Counted from the first letter of the stretch, positions 15,448-26,327 are shown. The stretch is 64,000 nt of DNA from Streptococcus mitis (GCF_000722695.1 NZ_JPFU01000012.1:124001-188000), one strand, 5' to 3'. The notes: generated from the letters alone by a model not told the origin. Made by a program: numbers and translations.

Positions 15448-15795
15448 TTAACGACGGATTTCTTTGATACGAGCGGCTTTACCTTGAAGAGCACGCAAGT
15501 AGTACAATTTCGCACGACGTACTTTACCGTAACGAACAACTTCGATTTTTTCAACACGTGGAGTGTGGATTGGGAAGATACGCTCAACACCTACACCGTT
15601 AGAGATTTTACGAACTGTGTAGTTTTCTGAGATACCAGCACCTTTACGTGCGATAACAACACCTTCAAAAATCTGGATACGTTCACGGTTACCTTCGACA
15701 ACTTTCGCGTGTACACGAACAGTGTCACCAGGACGGAATGATGGGATATCTGTACGAAGTTGACCTTCAGTCAAGCTTTGGATTAATGGATTCAT
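15448..15795 (-). CDS. rplS: 50S ribosomal protein L19
   Basis: A 115-residue L19, a component of the large subunit near the 30S interface. It contains [25 protein letters not shown] and [37 protein letters not shown], and the basic C-terminus is typical. It starts [14 protein letters not shown]. Monocistronic, ended by the hairpin at 15411-15440. Confidence 0.97.
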
Positions 15796-15913
15796 TTTAT
15801 TCTCCTATCTTTGTCAATCTTGAGGAATCTTCCTCAGCGGATAAACTGTATTTTTGTGCGTCCATTACACACAATATACAGTTTACCAAATTTCCACAAA
15901 AAAGTAAAGAAAT

Positions 15914-16243
15914 TTATAGCAAAATTCCTAAAAAAATCGCAACCAAACCACCTAGATAGGTCAAAGTCAGGTAAGAATAAAAGACCTTCTTATCACTTAA
16001 CAGTCTTTGCAGTTCATCATTCAAGGTCGAAAAAGTTGTCAAACCTCCACAAAATCCTGTTGCTAAAATAGCATAGACTTCCTTAGACTCTACATGATTA
16101 TAGAGTAATCCAATCAAAAAACACCCCAACAGATTTGCAACCAGCGTTCCGAATGGCAATTTAGAAGTTTGATTATAGCGGGAAAAGAAATACCGTACGA
16201 GCGCTCCAAGACCACAAGCAATTGCAAGATAGACGATTACCAT
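15914..16243 (-). CDS. crcB: Fluoride exporter CrcB (second of pair)
   Basis: A 109-residue Fluc-type fluoride channel with four hydrophobic helices. Signature residues are FGTLVANLLGCFLIGLLYN and GFCGGLTTFSTLNDE, which carry the conserved pore Asn and Phe/Thr positions. The start overlaps the end of the preceding crcB by 7 bases. In Gram-positive bacteria, paired crcB genes usually make a dual-topology heterodimer. No fluoride riboswitch is visible upstream of the operon. Confidence 0.92.
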   Translation of the reverse strand: MVIVYLAIACGLGALVRYFFSRYNQTSKLPFGTLVANLLGCFLIGLLYNHVESKEVYAILATGFCGGLTTFSTLNDELQRLLSDKKVFYSYLTLTYLGGLVAIFLGILL

Positions 16244-16611
16244 TTCTTCCTCCCTAAATAGTAAGCCAAAAGTAGGCCTCCACCAATACTCAAAAGCAAA
16301 TACATGACCAAACTAAGACAACGACCTGTATCAAATAGTTTTACAGCATCTAACATGAGACTAGAAAAGGTTGTCAAACCTCCACAAAATCCTGTACCAA
16401 GTGCTAAAACCAAGCCCTTACTGGTTCCCTTATAGACCAGATAGCCCTTGACAAGGTAAATCAAGCAGAAAATGCCTAGATAGTTAACAAGAAGGGTGCC
16501 CCAAGGGAAATCTGGACTAGCTGGTAACCAAGTAGAAACAAGGTAGCGCACAAGTCCGCCCAACATAGCAGCTAGAAAAATGCCTAACGGATAAAATTGT
16601 TCTTTTTTCAT
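16237..16611 (-). CDS. crcB: Fluoride exporter CrcB (first of pair)
   Basis: A 124-residue Fluc-family protein with four helices, FPWGTLLVNYLGIFCLIYLV and GFCGGLTTFSSLMLDAV. It starts MKKEQFYPLGIF and overlaps the chorismate mutase stop by 4 bases. It lies upstream of the second crcB; together they should form the two-pore fluoride channel in the membrane. Confidence 0.92.
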   Translation of the reverse strand: MKKEQFYPLGIFLAAMLGGLVRYLVSTWLPASPDFPWGTLLVNYLGIFCLIYLVKGYLVYKGTSKGLVLALGTGFCGGLTTFSSLMLDAVKLFDTGRCLSLVMYLLLSIGGGLLLAYYLGRKKW

Positions 16612-16874
16612 TTGATGTTTTGATCCTGATAATCACGCGAACGTTTGAGTATGTCCGAAAACGTTGCTACAATAGTCTCCTGATAGCGCTTGTCTTCTAC
16701 ACGATTTCTGACCTTTTCAAAAATAACTGCTTCTCTCTTGGTATCTAAAATCGGTTTCCCTGAAGCCTTCTTATAAGCGACAACCCCTTCAACTAAATGC
16801 ATTCTCTCTTCTAACAGTTTGACAATTTGGTTGTCGATTTGATCAATCTCTTGCCGAATACTCTTTAAATCCAT
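16608..16874 (-). CDS. Chorismate mutase (AroQ type)
   Basis: An 88-residue all-helical AroQ-class enzyme converting chorismate to prephenate for Phe/Tyr synthesis. The family pattern is clear: LKSIRQEIDQIDNQIVKLLEERMHLVEGVVAYK (Arg near residue 6, Lys near 33), then PILDTKREAVIFEKVRN and the C-terminal helix. GGAGGAG precedes the ATG. It is cotranscribed with the two crcB genes, a combination with no evident biochemical link. Confidence 0.88.
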   Translation of the reverse strand: MDLKSIRQEIDQIDNQIVKLLEERMHLVEGVVAYKKASGKPILDTKREAVIFEKVRNRVEDKRYQETIVATFSDILKRSRDYQDQNIK

Positions 16875-16949
16875 ACAATCTCCTCCTTTATTTGAATTAT
16901 TTTATCAAAAAGCCACCAAATAGGCTAGTAAAATCCCAACTCACGATAA

Positions 16950-16988
16950 GAAAAATGCACTGATTGATTGCATCAGCGCACATTTATG
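16950..16988 (-). terminator. Terminator of the flavodoxin gene
   Basis: ATGTGCGCTGAT pairs with ATCAGTGCAT and is followed by TTTTT on the minus strand, just past the flavodoxin stop. Confidence 0.7.
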
Positions 16989-16989
16989 C

Positions 16990-17433
16990 TTATCCTACTT
17001 TAGCAGCCAATTCTTCTGCGAATTGTTCTAAACGTTCAATGTCTTCTTCCTCAGCAGAGAGATCAACTTTAACACACTCTGAACCTTTTTCTGCTCCTGT
17101 TGAAACAAAGACACGATCAAAGTCATCAACAGCTTTACAGAATTCATCGTAGAAAGTATCACCTGAGCCAACCACTCCGTAGATTTTGCCATTCAAGTTG
17201 AGGTCTGCTAAGTCTTCGTAGAAGTCCATCATCTCATCTGGCAATTCTCCATCACCATAAGTATAGGTCGCAACGATAGCGATGTCTGCTTCCAAGAAGT
17301 CTGAAGCGTCAACAGTTGTACATTCATCAACATCGACATCCAAGCCCAAGTCACGTAATTTGTCTGCTACAATATCTGCAATTTCTTCGGTATTACCGGT
17401 CATACTGGCAAATACAATTTTTGCTAATGCCAT
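16990..17433 (-). CDS. Short-chain flavodoxin
   Basis: A 147-residue FMN-binding electron carrier. The phosphate loop is ASMTGNTEEIAD (about 10-21). The isoalloxazine-binding loops are ATYTYGDGELPDEMMDFYEDL and VVGSGDTFYDEFCKAVDDF. Acidic overall and cytoplasmic. It likely donates electrons to radical-SAM or desaturase-type enzymes not seen here. It is transcribed away from pde2. Confidence 0.93.
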   Translation of the reverse strand: MALAKIVFASMTGNTEEIADIVADKLRDLGLDVDVDECTTVDASDFLEADIAIVATYTYGDGELPDEMMDFYEDLADLNLNGKIYGVVGSGDTFYDEFCKAVDDFDRVFVSTGAEKGSECVKVDLSAEEEDIERLEQFAEELAAKVG

Positions 17434-17536
17434 ATCGTCCTCCTCAATTTATCTTTCTCCATTATATCACATCTTTTTCATTTTAAAAATAAAAATTCTT
17501 GTGCTACAATGAAATGAGAAAGAATTGAGGTTATTT

Positions 17537-18472
17537 ATGGACATTTGCCATCAAATTTTAGAAAAAATCAAAGAATACGACACGATTATCATTCATCGTC
17601 ATATGAAACCAGACCCTGATGCCTTGGGAAGTCAAGTGGGCTTGAAAGCCTTGCTAGAATATCATTTCCCTGAAAAAACCATCAAAGCCGTTGGTTATGA
17701 TGAACCAACTCTAACTTGGATGGCTGAGATGGATCTTGTTGAAGATAGTGTCTACCAAGGGGCACTTGTCATCGTCTGTGATACGGCGAATACTGCTCGA
17801 ATCGATGATAAGCGCTATAGTCAAGGTGATTTTCTCATTAAGATTGACCACCATCCAAATGATGATGTATATGGTGACCTGTCTTGGGTAGATACTAGTT
17901 CAAGCAGCGCTAGCGAGATGATTACCTTATTTGCAGAAACAACTCAAATGGCCTTGTCAGATCGCGCTGCTGAGTTGCTCTTTGCAGGAATTGTTGGTGA
18001 TACAGGTCGCTTCCTTTATCCTTCTACGACTGCACGGACTCTTCGCCTGGCTGCGTCTCTGAGAGAACAAAACTTTGACTTTGCGGCTCTCACTCGTAAA
18101 ATGGATACTATGAGCTACAAAATTGCTAAACTTCAAGGCTACATCTACGACCATCTGGAAGTGGATGAAAATGGTGCAGCTCGTGTTATCCTGAGTCAAG
18201 AAGTCTTGAAACAATTTAATGTTACCGATGCTGAAACTGCAGCCATTGTCGGTGCACCTGGTCGGATTGACAGCGTCAGTCTCTGGGGAATTTTTGTGGA
18301 ACAGGCTGATGGCCACTACCGTGTTCGCTTACGAAGTAAAATTCATCCTATCAATGAAATTGCCAAAGAACATGATGGTGGAGGCCACCCTCTAGCAAGT
18401 GGTGCTAATTCCTATAGCCTAGAGGAAAACGAAATCATCTACCAAAAGTTAAAAAACTTGCTTAAAAACTGA
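17537..18472 (+). CDS. pde2: DHH/DHHA1 phosphodiesterase Pde2 (pApA / c-di-AMP pathway)
   Basis: A 311-residue cytoplasmic DHH/DHHA1 enzyme. Manganese motifs: HRHMKPDPDALGSQ (N-terminal DxD region), VCDTANTARID, and the DHH motif KIDHHPNDD. The C-terminal DHHA1 domain ends in EHDGGGHPLASGA. In S. pneumoniae the matching protein Pde2 hydrolyses pApA to AMP and can cleave c-di-AMP; relatives are NrnA oligoribonucleases. The start at 17537 has TTGAGG upstream, and TGC-TACAAT at 17502-17510 is an extended -10. Confidence 0.85.
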   Translation: MDICHQILEKIKEYDTIIIHRHMKPDPDALGSQVGLKALLEYHFPEKTIKAVGYDEPTLTWMAEMDLVEDSVYQGALVIVCDTANTARIDDKRYSQGDFLIKIDHHPNDDVYGDLSWVDTSSSSASEMITLFAETTQMALSDRAAELLFAGIVGDTGRFLYPSTTARTLRLAASLREQNFDFAALTRKMDTMSYKIAKLQGYIYDHLEVDENGAARVILSQEVLKQFNVTDAETAAIVGAPGRIDSVSLWGIFVEQADGHYRVRLRSKIHPINEIAKEHDGGGHPLASGANSYSLEENEIIYQKLKNLLKN

Positions 18473-18567
18473 TAAAATACTTGCCAAACTTTTCAGAATC
18501 TGATAGACTAGTATGGTAACAATCTATGGCTCGCAAAGAGACCATGGCAGAAAGGAAATATTGCAAA

Positions 18568-18810
18568 ATGAAAAAAGATATCCATCCAGAATATCGCCCA
18601 GTTGTCTTCATGGACACAACTACTGGTTACCAATTCCTTAGCGGTTCAACAAAACTCTCTAACGAAACAGTTGAGTTCGAAGGCGAAACTTACCCATTGA
18701 TCCGTGTGGAAATTTCATCAGACTCACACCCATTCTACACTGGACGTCAAAAGTTCACTCAAGCAGATGGACGCGTGGATCGTTTCAACAAAAAATACGG
18801 TCTCAAATAA
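18568..18810 (+). CDS. rpmE2: 50S ribosomal protein L31, type B
   Basis: An 80-residue L31 of the zinc-free type [22 protein letters not shown] with no CxxC pair, then [28 protein letters not shown]. The start at 18568 has AAAGGAAA ten bases upstream; upstream in-frame starts would add a non-family extension. Type B forms commonly replace the zinc form when zinc is scarce. It is closed by a strong terminator. Confidence 0.95.
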   Translation: MKKDIHPEYRPVVFMDTTTGYQFLSGSTKLSNETVEFEGETYPLIRVEISSDSHPFYTGRQKFTQADGRVDRFNKKYGLK

Positions 18811-18814
18811 TGAT

Positions 18815-18842
18815 AAAAAGACAGCTTCGGCTGTTCTTTTTT
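18815..18842 (+). terminator. Terminator of rpmE2
   Basis: AAAGACAGC-TTCG-GCTGTTCTTT: a stable UUCG tetraloop stem followed by Ts. Confidence 0.9.
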
Positions 18843-19002
18843 GTTTCTTCAAATCAACTGCTATTTTTATGTTCTAGACTCATACTCTTAGAAAATCTCT
18901 TCGGTAATTTAATGTTAGGGGATTTATACTAACAATAGACTTTTAACCCCAAAATTGATAAAATAAAAAAGAAAATAAGATAAAAGGAAACTGTAAATCA
19001 CC

Positions 19003-19302
19003 ATGATGAACATGCAAAACATGATGCGCCAAGCACAAAAACTTCAAAAACAAATGGAACAAAGCCAAGCTGAACTTGCTGCTATGCAATTTGTTGGCAA
19101 ATCTGCTCAAGACCTTGTCCAAGCGACCTTAACAGGTGACAAAAAAGTTATCAGCATTGACTTCAATCCAGCTGTCGTTGACCCAGAAGACCTTGAAACT
19201 CTTTCTGATATGACCGTTCAAGCCATCAACTCTGCTCTTGAACAAATTGATGAAACTACAAAGAAAAAACTGGGTGCGTTCGCTGGGAAATTGCCATTCT
19301 AA
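19003..19302 (+). CDS. YbaB/EbfC family nucleoid-associated protein
   Basis: A 99-residue dimeric DNA-binding protein of the YbaB/EbfC family. The pattern is complete: [19 protein letters not shown] helix, then [22 protein letters not shown] and [20 protein letters not shown]. It probably binds and bridges DNA in the nucleoid. AAAGGAAA lies 13 bases before the first ATG, so the second ATG is possible. Single gene, ended by a terminator. Confidence 0.92.
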   Translation: MMNMQNMMRQAQKLQKQMEQSQAELAAMQFVGKSAQDLVQATLTGDKKVISIDFNPAVVDPEDLETLSDMTVQAINSALEQIDETTKKKLGAFAGKLPF

Positions 19303-19345
19303 GCATTAAAAAAACAAGCATTCAAATGAATACTTGCCTATCGTG

Positions 19346-19370
19346 GGAGGAACAACTGTTCCTCTTTTTG
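19346..19370 (+). terminator. Terminator of the YbaB gene
   Basis: GAGGAAC and GTTCCTC form a stem followed by TTTTTG. A second weaker hairpin, CAAGCATTC/GAATACTTG, lies at 19314-19337. Confidence 0.75.
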
Positions 19371-19374
19371 CTTA

Positions 19375-21138
19375 CTAAAAATTAAAGAATTCCATGGCCT
19401 GTTTGAAAAGCAATTCAGTATACTCTGGGTCTTCTTGGGCAATGGTAACTTGATCTTGAATCATTTCCAAATCATCCGTTATCATGCCATCAGCTCCCAA
19501 ATGAACTGATTTATCAAAGGACTCTGAACTATTGATGGTCCAAACGTACAATTTCTGATCCGTATTCCAAAGCTTGTTGACAAAATTTTCATCTAAAGTT
19601 GAATACTCCATGGTGTAACCTGTAGCCTTGGTTCTTGGAAAAATACTATTATAAGGTAGGATGAAATAGACTGGAATTTGAGAATCGTAGGCTAAAACCT
19701 GGTCAATCACATGGTAGTCTAAAGATTGCATTTGATGACCATTCTGCTTAAGAACCGTTCCATATTTTTCCATAAATCGTTTCATCATATCTGGGCTATC
19801 TTTTCGACTGGTTTTAATCTCAATAAGAAGTTTTTGATGTAATTCATTGGCTTTATTGAGATAGTCATCAAAACTAGACACCTTGCTATGATAACCATTT
19901 TCTGAAATATCAAGTTTGGTTAATTCTTTCAAAGTTAGATCCTGTGGATTAGCATTAACACCTGTCAAATTTTTGATATTGGCATCATGCATCATGACAA
20001 ACTGGCCATCTTTTGTTTCCTGAACATCTGTCTCAACGAAATCTGGAGATAACTGAGCGGTTTTTTCTAGTGATTGAACGGTATTTTGCACACCATTCTT
20101 ATTAGATACTCCCCTGTGAGAAATGATTAAAGGTTTATTAGCGACTGGAGCTTCTAAATAAACATAACCCTCAAGAGTGAAAAAGATACAAGCACAGCCC
20201 ATCACTCCCCATCTCATCCAGTGGTCTTTCTTTCTCCTTGGTGTAATTTCTAGTTCTTCTCCTGTTAAGAAGGAAACAAACTTAATGAGAAAGTAAGTCA
20301 AGGCTATATAGTGGAAATTCTTAATCAAGACAAAGTTGATAATTCCCAGTACAAGAGATTCCTTATGGGTCAAACCATCCATCAGTGCCTGACTTGCCAA
20401 GATTGGAATCAATAAAAGAATGAAAAATAGGTAGGTTTTGACGACAATCCAAAGCAAGTTCCAAGTATAAAACCAGGAGTGCTTTCTTGTCTTCTCTAGA
20501 CTGTATCTGACTGCTTCTTTGACTGTTTTCTTCTCAAATAAAAGCTGGGGTAAGGCAAACATCAAACGCACTGAAATGTAAAACAGTAGCAAGGCTAGAA
20601 CAGTGATTACCAAACCGACCAACCAGTACTTATCTTCTACATAGGCTACTATGAATTCCGGAATGACAATTTTATTGAGGTAGTAAATCTTTAAAATCTT
20701 TCGAATCAATGGAAAGAGCATCATGACATAAAAGAAGATAAAGGCTATCTTTGAAAGCGTGACTTGTTTCATAAACAAGAAACTTTGGCGAAAGACCTTA
20801 CGACTGTACTCCAGCAAGGTCCTTTTTTCATGGCATAATAAATGCCGGGCTCCGATAAAGAGAAGTCCTATCTGGTAATAGGCGATCAGTAAATTAACGA
20901 TTACCAGAATAAATAGAGCAAGACTAACAAATGGCGAACCCGTTATAATGGCAAAAATATTGTTGTAGGATAGAAAGAGATAGCCTGTCTGACGGAGCAA
21001 AAGTCCAGCAATCCAAGAATTTGATGGTAACCAGACAAACTCAATCATCATAAAAGTCAAGAAAAATAGAAAGAGTATTTTATCTAGATTAAAGTATATC
21101 TGCTTAAAACCTAGATTTTTAGATTTTTCAGGTTTCAT
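19375..21138 (-). CDS. Membrane glycerophosphodiester phosphodiesterase
   Basis: A two-part protein of 587 residues. The first ~320 residues hold about seven or eight membrane helices of the GDPD-associated type. The rest is a GDPD domain with the catalytic set HRGVSNKNGVQNT, ETDVQETKDGQFVMMHD and IEIKTS. It should cleave glycerophosphodiesters, perhaps from lipoteichoic acid or lipid turnover; which face the domain occupies is not certain. ATG 21138 has AGGAG five bases upstream, preferred over GTG 21144. It is 8 bases downstream of the exonuclease gene, so likely one operon. Confidence 0.88.
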   Translation of the reverse strand: MKPEKSKNLGFKQIYFNLDKILFLFFLTFMMIEFVWLPSNSWIAGLLLRQTGYLFLSYNNIFAIITGSPFVSLALFILVIVNLLIAYYQIGLLFIGARHLLCHEKRTLLEYSRKVFRQSFLFMKQVTLSKIAFIFFYVMMLFPLIRKILKIYYLNKIVIPEFIVAYVEDKYWLVGLVITVLALLLFYISVRLMFALPQLLFEKKTVKEAVRYSLEKTRKHSWFYTWNLLWIVVKTYLFFILLLIPILASQALMDGLTHKESLVLGIINFVLIKNFHYIALTYFLIKFVSFLTGEELEITPRRKKDHWMRWGVMGCACIFFTLEGYVYLEAPVANKPLIISHRGVSNKNGVQNTVQSLEKTAQLSPDFVETDVQETKDGQFVMMHDANIKNLTGVNANPQDLTLKELTKLDISENGYHSKVSSFDDYLNKANELHQKLLIEIKTSRKDSPDMMKRFMEKYGTVLKQNGHQMQSLDYHVIDQVLAYDSQIPVYFILPYNSIFPRTKATGYTMEYSTLDENFVNKLWNTDQKLYVWTINSSESFDKSVHLGADGMITDDLEMIQDQVTIAQEDPEYTELLFKQAMEFFNF

Positions 21139-21146
21139 AGGCACTC

Positions 21147-21737
21147 CTAGTCAAATAGTTGAGACAAGTCTAGGCCACCAAAAGGATTGTTTGATAGACT
21201 ACTTTCTGCCCCTAACAATTCTTTAGCCTGGTCTGACTCTAGAAAGGACTCGTAAACACGCGCCGTCATCCGAGCATCCTCTAGGCTATTATGAGACTGA
21301 CCTTGAAATCCAAGAAACGAGGCAACGGTTTGCAATTTAAGATTGGCAATACCATGTAGATCCGAACTCCGACGTTCAAAAGCTTCATCATACAAATCCA
21401 CCTTATACTGTTGGCTATAATCTAAACCATGCTCTGCTAGAATAGGCAAATCACTTTTAGCAGCATTGTAGCCAACCATGGGTAAAGAACCCACAAACTC
21501 TTGGAATTCTTTTATGACTTCCTCCACTGTAGGAGCATCTTTTAATGTCTCAGCTGTAATCCCAGTCAAACCATTGATAAAACTTTTTAAAGGTACATTG
21601 GTATGAACATAGGAATCATAGGTAGCGATTTCCTGACCATCTCTAAAACGCACTGCCGATACTTGAATCAAGTGTGTTTGCCCTTCATGCTGATTAAATT
21701 CTAAGTCAAAAGCAATGTAATCTTCTAATCGTTCCAT
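21147..21737 (-). CDS. DnaQ-like 3'-5' exonuclease (DEDDh)
   Basis: A 196-residue exonuclease of the DEDDh class. Exo I is YIAFDLEFNQ (Asp/Glu pair), exo II lies around GYNAAKSDLPIL, and exo III is HNSLEDARMTARVY (His and Asp). Similar stand-alone proteins are annotated as DNA polymerase III epsilon-like, but PolC has its own proofreading domain, so a repair or RNA-processing role is as likely. It is followed closely by the GDPD gene. Confidence 0.88.
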   Translation of the reverse strand: MERLEDYIAFDLEFNQHEGQTHLIQVSAVRFRDGQEIATYDSYVHTNVPLKSFINGLTGITAETLKDAPTVEEVIKEFQEFVGSLPMVGYNAAKSDLPILAEHGLDYSQQYKVDLYDEAFERRSSDLHGIANLKLQTVASFLGFQGQSHNSLEDARMTARVYESFLESDQAKELLGAESSLSNNPFGGLDLSQLFD

Positions 21738-21835
21738 TCTATACCTCTCCTCTTCTATTGTTTTACTTGAGCAACTATACTATTTAGAAACAAAAGAAGC
21801 CATCAGGTTAGCATTTAACCTAAACAGCTCCTTGA

Positions 21836-22327
21836 TTATCCTCCAAATAAACGAGCAAAAAAGCCTTTCTTAGTTGATTGGACTTCTTCTTTTGCTTGGT
21901 CCAGCTCTAGCTTAAGATTTTCTTGATCCTTCATGGCTTGAAGGGTCAATTGTTGCTGCTGATCGAGTTGTTTGTCTTTCTCAGCAATCTGACGGTCTTT
22001 GATACGCATCTGCTCGTCTTTTTCTGATAACTGACGATCCTTGGCTTTTAATTGTTCATAAAGACGGAGAATTTCTGCATTCTTCTCATCAACTAGAATC
22101 TCCATCAGTTCACGTTGCTTGACATCTTCACTGACAGGCTCATCTTCAAAAATCGTTTTTTTATAGATTTCTTCTAGCTTAATCAAGCCACTTCTGGTAA
22201 CTACCGTTACCCCTTTGTCATTTTTATCTGTGTCTTCTTCTGGTAATTCTTTGACACGGTTATTGATTGCTTGACGAGATAATCCTAAGACCTCTGCAAT
22301 CTCACTGACGGTCATTTCAATACTCAT
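21836..22327 (-). CDS. rocS: RocS-like chromosome segregation regulator (DUF536)
   Basis: A 163-residue protein. It has an N-terminal helix-turn-helix (VSEIAEVLGLSRQAINNRVKEL, residues 7-28), a coiled coil from about 75 to 145 with repeated R-Q-(L/I)-x-E-K-D units, and a short C-terminal amphipathic tail KKGFFARLFGG that can anchor at the membrane. This is the architecture of pneumococcal RocS, which links nucleoid segregation with cell division and capsule synthesis. Position next to mtnN and macP supports the assignment. Confidence 0.82.
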   Translation of the reverse strand: MSIEMTVSEIAEVLGLSRQAINNRVKELPEEDTDKNDKGVTVVTRSGLIKLEEIYKKTIFEDEPVSEDVKQRELMEILVDEKNAEILRLYEQLKAKDRQLSEKDEQMRIKDRQIAEKDKQLDQQQQLTLQAMKDQENLKLELDQAKEEVQSTKKGFFARLFGG

Positions 22328-22403
22328 AATATCCTCTGAAACGTTTTCTAGCTTTTCTTTACTTAAATCTTATCATAAGCTAGAAAAACTGTCAAATTTT
22401 CGC

Positions 22404-23096
22404 TTAAGCTAAGACCTTCAAAAAGGCTAATAAGACTTGAGCAGAGCGACGTCCAGCTTCGATAATAAACTCATCAAAAGAAATGTTTGCTTCATGGTTG
22501 GCATTGTCACTCATAGCTCGGATGACTAAGACTGGAAGATTAAGGGCATGAGATGCCTGAGCAATAGCTGCCCCTTCCATCTCAACAGCCAAAACATCTG
22601 GGAAATGGGACTTAATCGCTTTTATCTTGTCATTTCCTGCGACAAAACTATCTCCTGTAGCAATCAAACCAAGATGCCAGTTTTGATCCAATTGAGATAA
22701 ACTCTCTTGGAGTTTGGCAACAAAGGTTTTATCTGATTCGAAATAAAGCGGTTGTTGCGCCATTTGTCCATAAGCATATCCAAAAGCTGTGACATCCACG
22801 TCATGATAGGCTAATTTATCAGCAATCACAACATCTCCAACAGCAATACCTTCTGCTACTGCCCCAGCTGATCCCGTATTAATTAGAGCATCCACTTGGA
22901 AATGATCAGCCAAAATCGCCACACTCATAGCAGACATGACCTTACCAATTCCACTTTCTACAAGAACGACTTCATGAGAGGCAAGGTTTCCTGTATAATA
23001 AGTATTCCCTAAAACAACTTGCTCCTGAGCGTTTTCTAGATGCTGGACCAAATAAGTCAGTTCTTCTGGCATAGCCGCAATAATTCCTATTTTCAT
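22404..23096 (-). CDS. mtnN: 5'-methylthioadenosine/S-adenosylhomocysteine nucleosidase
   Basis: A 230-residue Pfs/MtnN. It removes adenine from MTA and SAH, and the SRH product feeds LuxS and AI-2. Motifs: MKIGIIAAMPEE, LINTGSAGAVAEGIAVGDVVIADK, the substrate region AVEMEGAAIAQ and AMSDNANHEA with the catalytic Asp. It is 16 bases downstream of macP, in the glmU-nudix-macP-mtnN run. Confidence 0.95.
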   Translation of the reverse strand: MKIGIIAAMPEELTYLVQHLENAQEQVVLGNTYYTGNLASHEVVLVESGIGKVMSAMSVAILADHFQVDALINTGSAGAVAEGIAVGDVVIADKLAYHDVDVTAFGYAYGQMAQQPLYFESDKTFVAKLQESLSQLDQNWHLGLIATGDSFVAGNDKIKAIKSHFPDVLAVEMEGAAIAQASHALNLPVLVIRAMSDNANHEANISFDEFIIEAGRRSAQVLLAFLKVLA

Positions 23097-23112
23097 TTCA
23101 ATTCCTTTTCTA

Positions 23113-23424
23113 TTACAAAAGTTTCATTGCTAAGACAAGCAAAATCAAGAGAAAGATGACTGCAAATAAGATTTTATTCAGTTTAGAATTGAAGACATTT
23201 CTCTTGGTATTTTCAATGCGACGGCTTTTATGAATAGACGGTTCAACCTGAATCTTCAAGGTTTCCTGGCTAAAACCATGATCCTTAGGATTGGCATAAC
23301 CAAAACGGGAAGAAGATGTTGGTAAAATCTTAGTCTCCTCATCATCTAGCAAAGGGGGACCTGAAATCTTTTCGCCTCTATTAGCTCTTTCAATCATTTC
23401 ATCCGTTAATAAAGGTTTACCCAT
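23113..23424 (-). CDS. macP: MacP-like activator of PBP2a (single-pass membrane protein)
   Basis: A 103-residue protein with a cytoplasmic N-terminal part starting [17 protein letters not shown] and one C-terminal membrane helix ([19 protein letters not shown]). In pneumococcus, MacP activates the peptidoglycan synthase PBP2a after phosphorylation by StkP on a Thr around residue 32; here Thr31, in DDEETKIL, is the likely counterpart. ATG 23424 has GAGGAGG upstream; the longer frame from 23457 runs into the nudix gene and is rejected. Order glmU-nudix-macP-mtnN-rocS matches pneumococcus as I recall it. Confidence 0.85.
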   Translation of the reverse strand: MGKPLLTDEMIERANRGEKISGPPLLDDEETKILPTSSSRFGYANPKDHGFSQETLKIQVEPSIHKSRRIENTKRNVFNSKLNKILFAVIFLLILLVLAMKLL

Positions 23425-23435
23425 ACTGACCTCCT

Positions 23436-23981
23436 CTATTTTTTGTGCAATTCCCAATACTGAACAGCCATAATTGTCTTGGCATCGCAGATATGACCCG
23501 ATTGGATCAATTCCTTGGCTTCTTCTAGGCTCACTTCAAGGACTTCCAAGGTTTCATCTTCATCCTGCGGACGTGGATTTTCCACCTTTGTCAAATCTCT
23601 TGCTAGGTATAGTTTTAGTTTTTCATTACAGAAGCCAATGGCTGAATAAAAATCGTACAAGAGTTCTAACTTCCCTGTATAGGCTGTTTCTTCCTCTAAT
23701 TCACGCAGGGCTGCTGCGACAGGGTCTGTATTTTCTCCTACTTCCAGTTTTCCAGCTGGAATTTCGTAAGAGACTGCCTCAATGGCTTTGCGGTACTGCT
23801 TGACCAAGATGAGTTTTTGCTCATCTGTCACAGCTAAAACACAGACAGCTCCATTGTGGAAAATCAAATCCCGTTGAGCAGTTCCCTTGCCTTCTGGTAA
23901 TTCAACCTGATCTTGAACCAGTTTAAAAATTGGTCCTTGATAGATTTCTTTTCGGCTAAGCGTTTTTTCTTCAAATTCCAT
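23436..23981 (-). CDS. NUDIX hydrolase (ADP-ribose pyrophosphatase type)
   Basis: A 181-residue NUDIX enzyme. The nudix box runs from [20 protein letters not shown] into EET (about residues 77-99). The preceding [18 protein letters not shown] is typical of the NudF/ADP-ribose pyrophosphatase branch. It is 9 bases downstream of glmU and 11 bases upstream of the macP start. Substrate assignment is by subfamily only. Confidence 0.9.
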   Translation of the reverse strand: MEFEEKTLSRKEIYQGPIFKLVQDQVELPEGKGTAQRDLIFHNGAVCVLAVTDEQKLILVKQYRKAIEAVSYEIPAGKLEVGENTDPVAAALRELEEETAYTGKLELLYDFYSAIGFCNEKLKLYLARDLTKVENPRPQDEDETLEVLEVSLEEAKELIQSGHICDAKTIMAVQYWELHKK

Positions 23982-23990
23982 GATAGGCTC

Positions 23991-25385
<1,395 letters not shown>

Positions 25386-25526
25386 CTAGAAATTCCCTTT
25401 TATTATACCATATTTCAAATCATTCCGCGCTCTTGAATGAAAAAATGCTCTAAAGTCCTTTCCTTAACCCATTTTTTGAGTGTTTTTTTTTGATTTTTTT
25501 CCATTTTTAAGGTAAAATTATGAGAT

Positions 25527-26327
25527 ATGAGAAAGAAAATTAATCCGCTTATTTTATTTGGTTTTTTTGGGATTATAATTTTCATTTTAATCCTGAATCG
25601 CCCTCGTTTTGAGGACCATCCTGTAAAAACAAAGTCAAATATTGCGCAAGTAGAAACACAAGCGCTACACAATATAGATAAACCGGTAATTGATGTTTCT
25701 GGTTGGCAACGTCCTGAGGAAATTAATTACGATACTCTCTCCCAAAACATTTCTGGAGCTATTGTTCGCGTCCATAGTGGTGCTCAAACGTCCAAAGAGA
25801 ACGATGCTTCCTATGTTAATGGTGTTGATAAGGCCTTTAAAACCCATATCACGGAGTTTCAAAAACGAAATGTCCCAGTTGGTGTCTATGCCTATGTAGC
25901 TGGAAAAAATGTACAGGAAATGGAAAAAGCTGCTGAAGTTTTTTATAACGCTTCATCTCCATACAGCCCTAGCTACTATTGGCTAGATGTGGAAGACAAA
26001 ACCATGTCCAATATGAACGATGGGGTTGAAGCCTTTCGGGCAAAGCTAGAATCCCTAGGTGCTAAAAACATCGGAATCTACGTTGGGGTCTACTTCATGG
26101 AAGAACACAGTATTGATACAGATAAGTTTACCTCTGTTTGGATTCCTTCCTATGGTTCTGACTCAGGATTTTACGAGGCAACTCCTAAGACTGATTTAGA
26201 TTACGACATTCATCAGTACACTTCTAAAGGAAAAATTGCTGGCTTTGATCACGATTTGGATATCAACGTCATCTCTTCCCTAAAAAACAAAGAAGAAACC
26301 TTTAGAAAAATCTTTTTAAAACCTTAA
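25527..26327 (+). CDS. GH25 lysozyme-like muramidase with N-terminal anchor
   Basis: A 266-residue protein. It has an N-terminal hydrophobic segment (PLILFGFFGIIIFILILN, residues 6-23) as signal anchor and a GH25 domain. The domain shows VIDVSGWQRPEEINYD, GVYAYVAGKNVQEMEKAAE, YYWLDVEDKTM (catalytic Asp/Glu region) and YDIHQYTSKG-IAGFDHDLDIN. GH25 enzymes cleave the glycan strand of peptidoglycan. No choline-binding repeats are present. It is divergent from glmU. The ribosome site is weak (AAGG about 14 bases upstream). Confidence 0.88.
   Translation: MRKKINPLILFGFFGIIIFILILNRPRFEDHPVKTKSNIAQVETQALHNIDKPVIDVSGWQRPEEINYDTLSQNISGAIVRVHSGAQTSKENDASYVNGVDKAFKTHITEFQKRNVPVGVYAYVAGKNVQEMEKAAEVFYNASSPYSPSYYWLDVEDKTMSNMNDGVEAFRAKLESLGAKNIGIYVGVYFMEEHSIDTDKFTSVWIPSYGSDSGFYEATPKTDLDYDIHQYTSKGKIAGFDHDLDINVISSLKNKEETFRKIFLKP

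Noticed and set aside
16875..16960. Possible fluoride riboswitch before the chorismate mutase/crcB operon
   Set aside because: The conserved GGxGAUGGxGUUCxCC-type core is absent; only a short unrelated hairpin is present.
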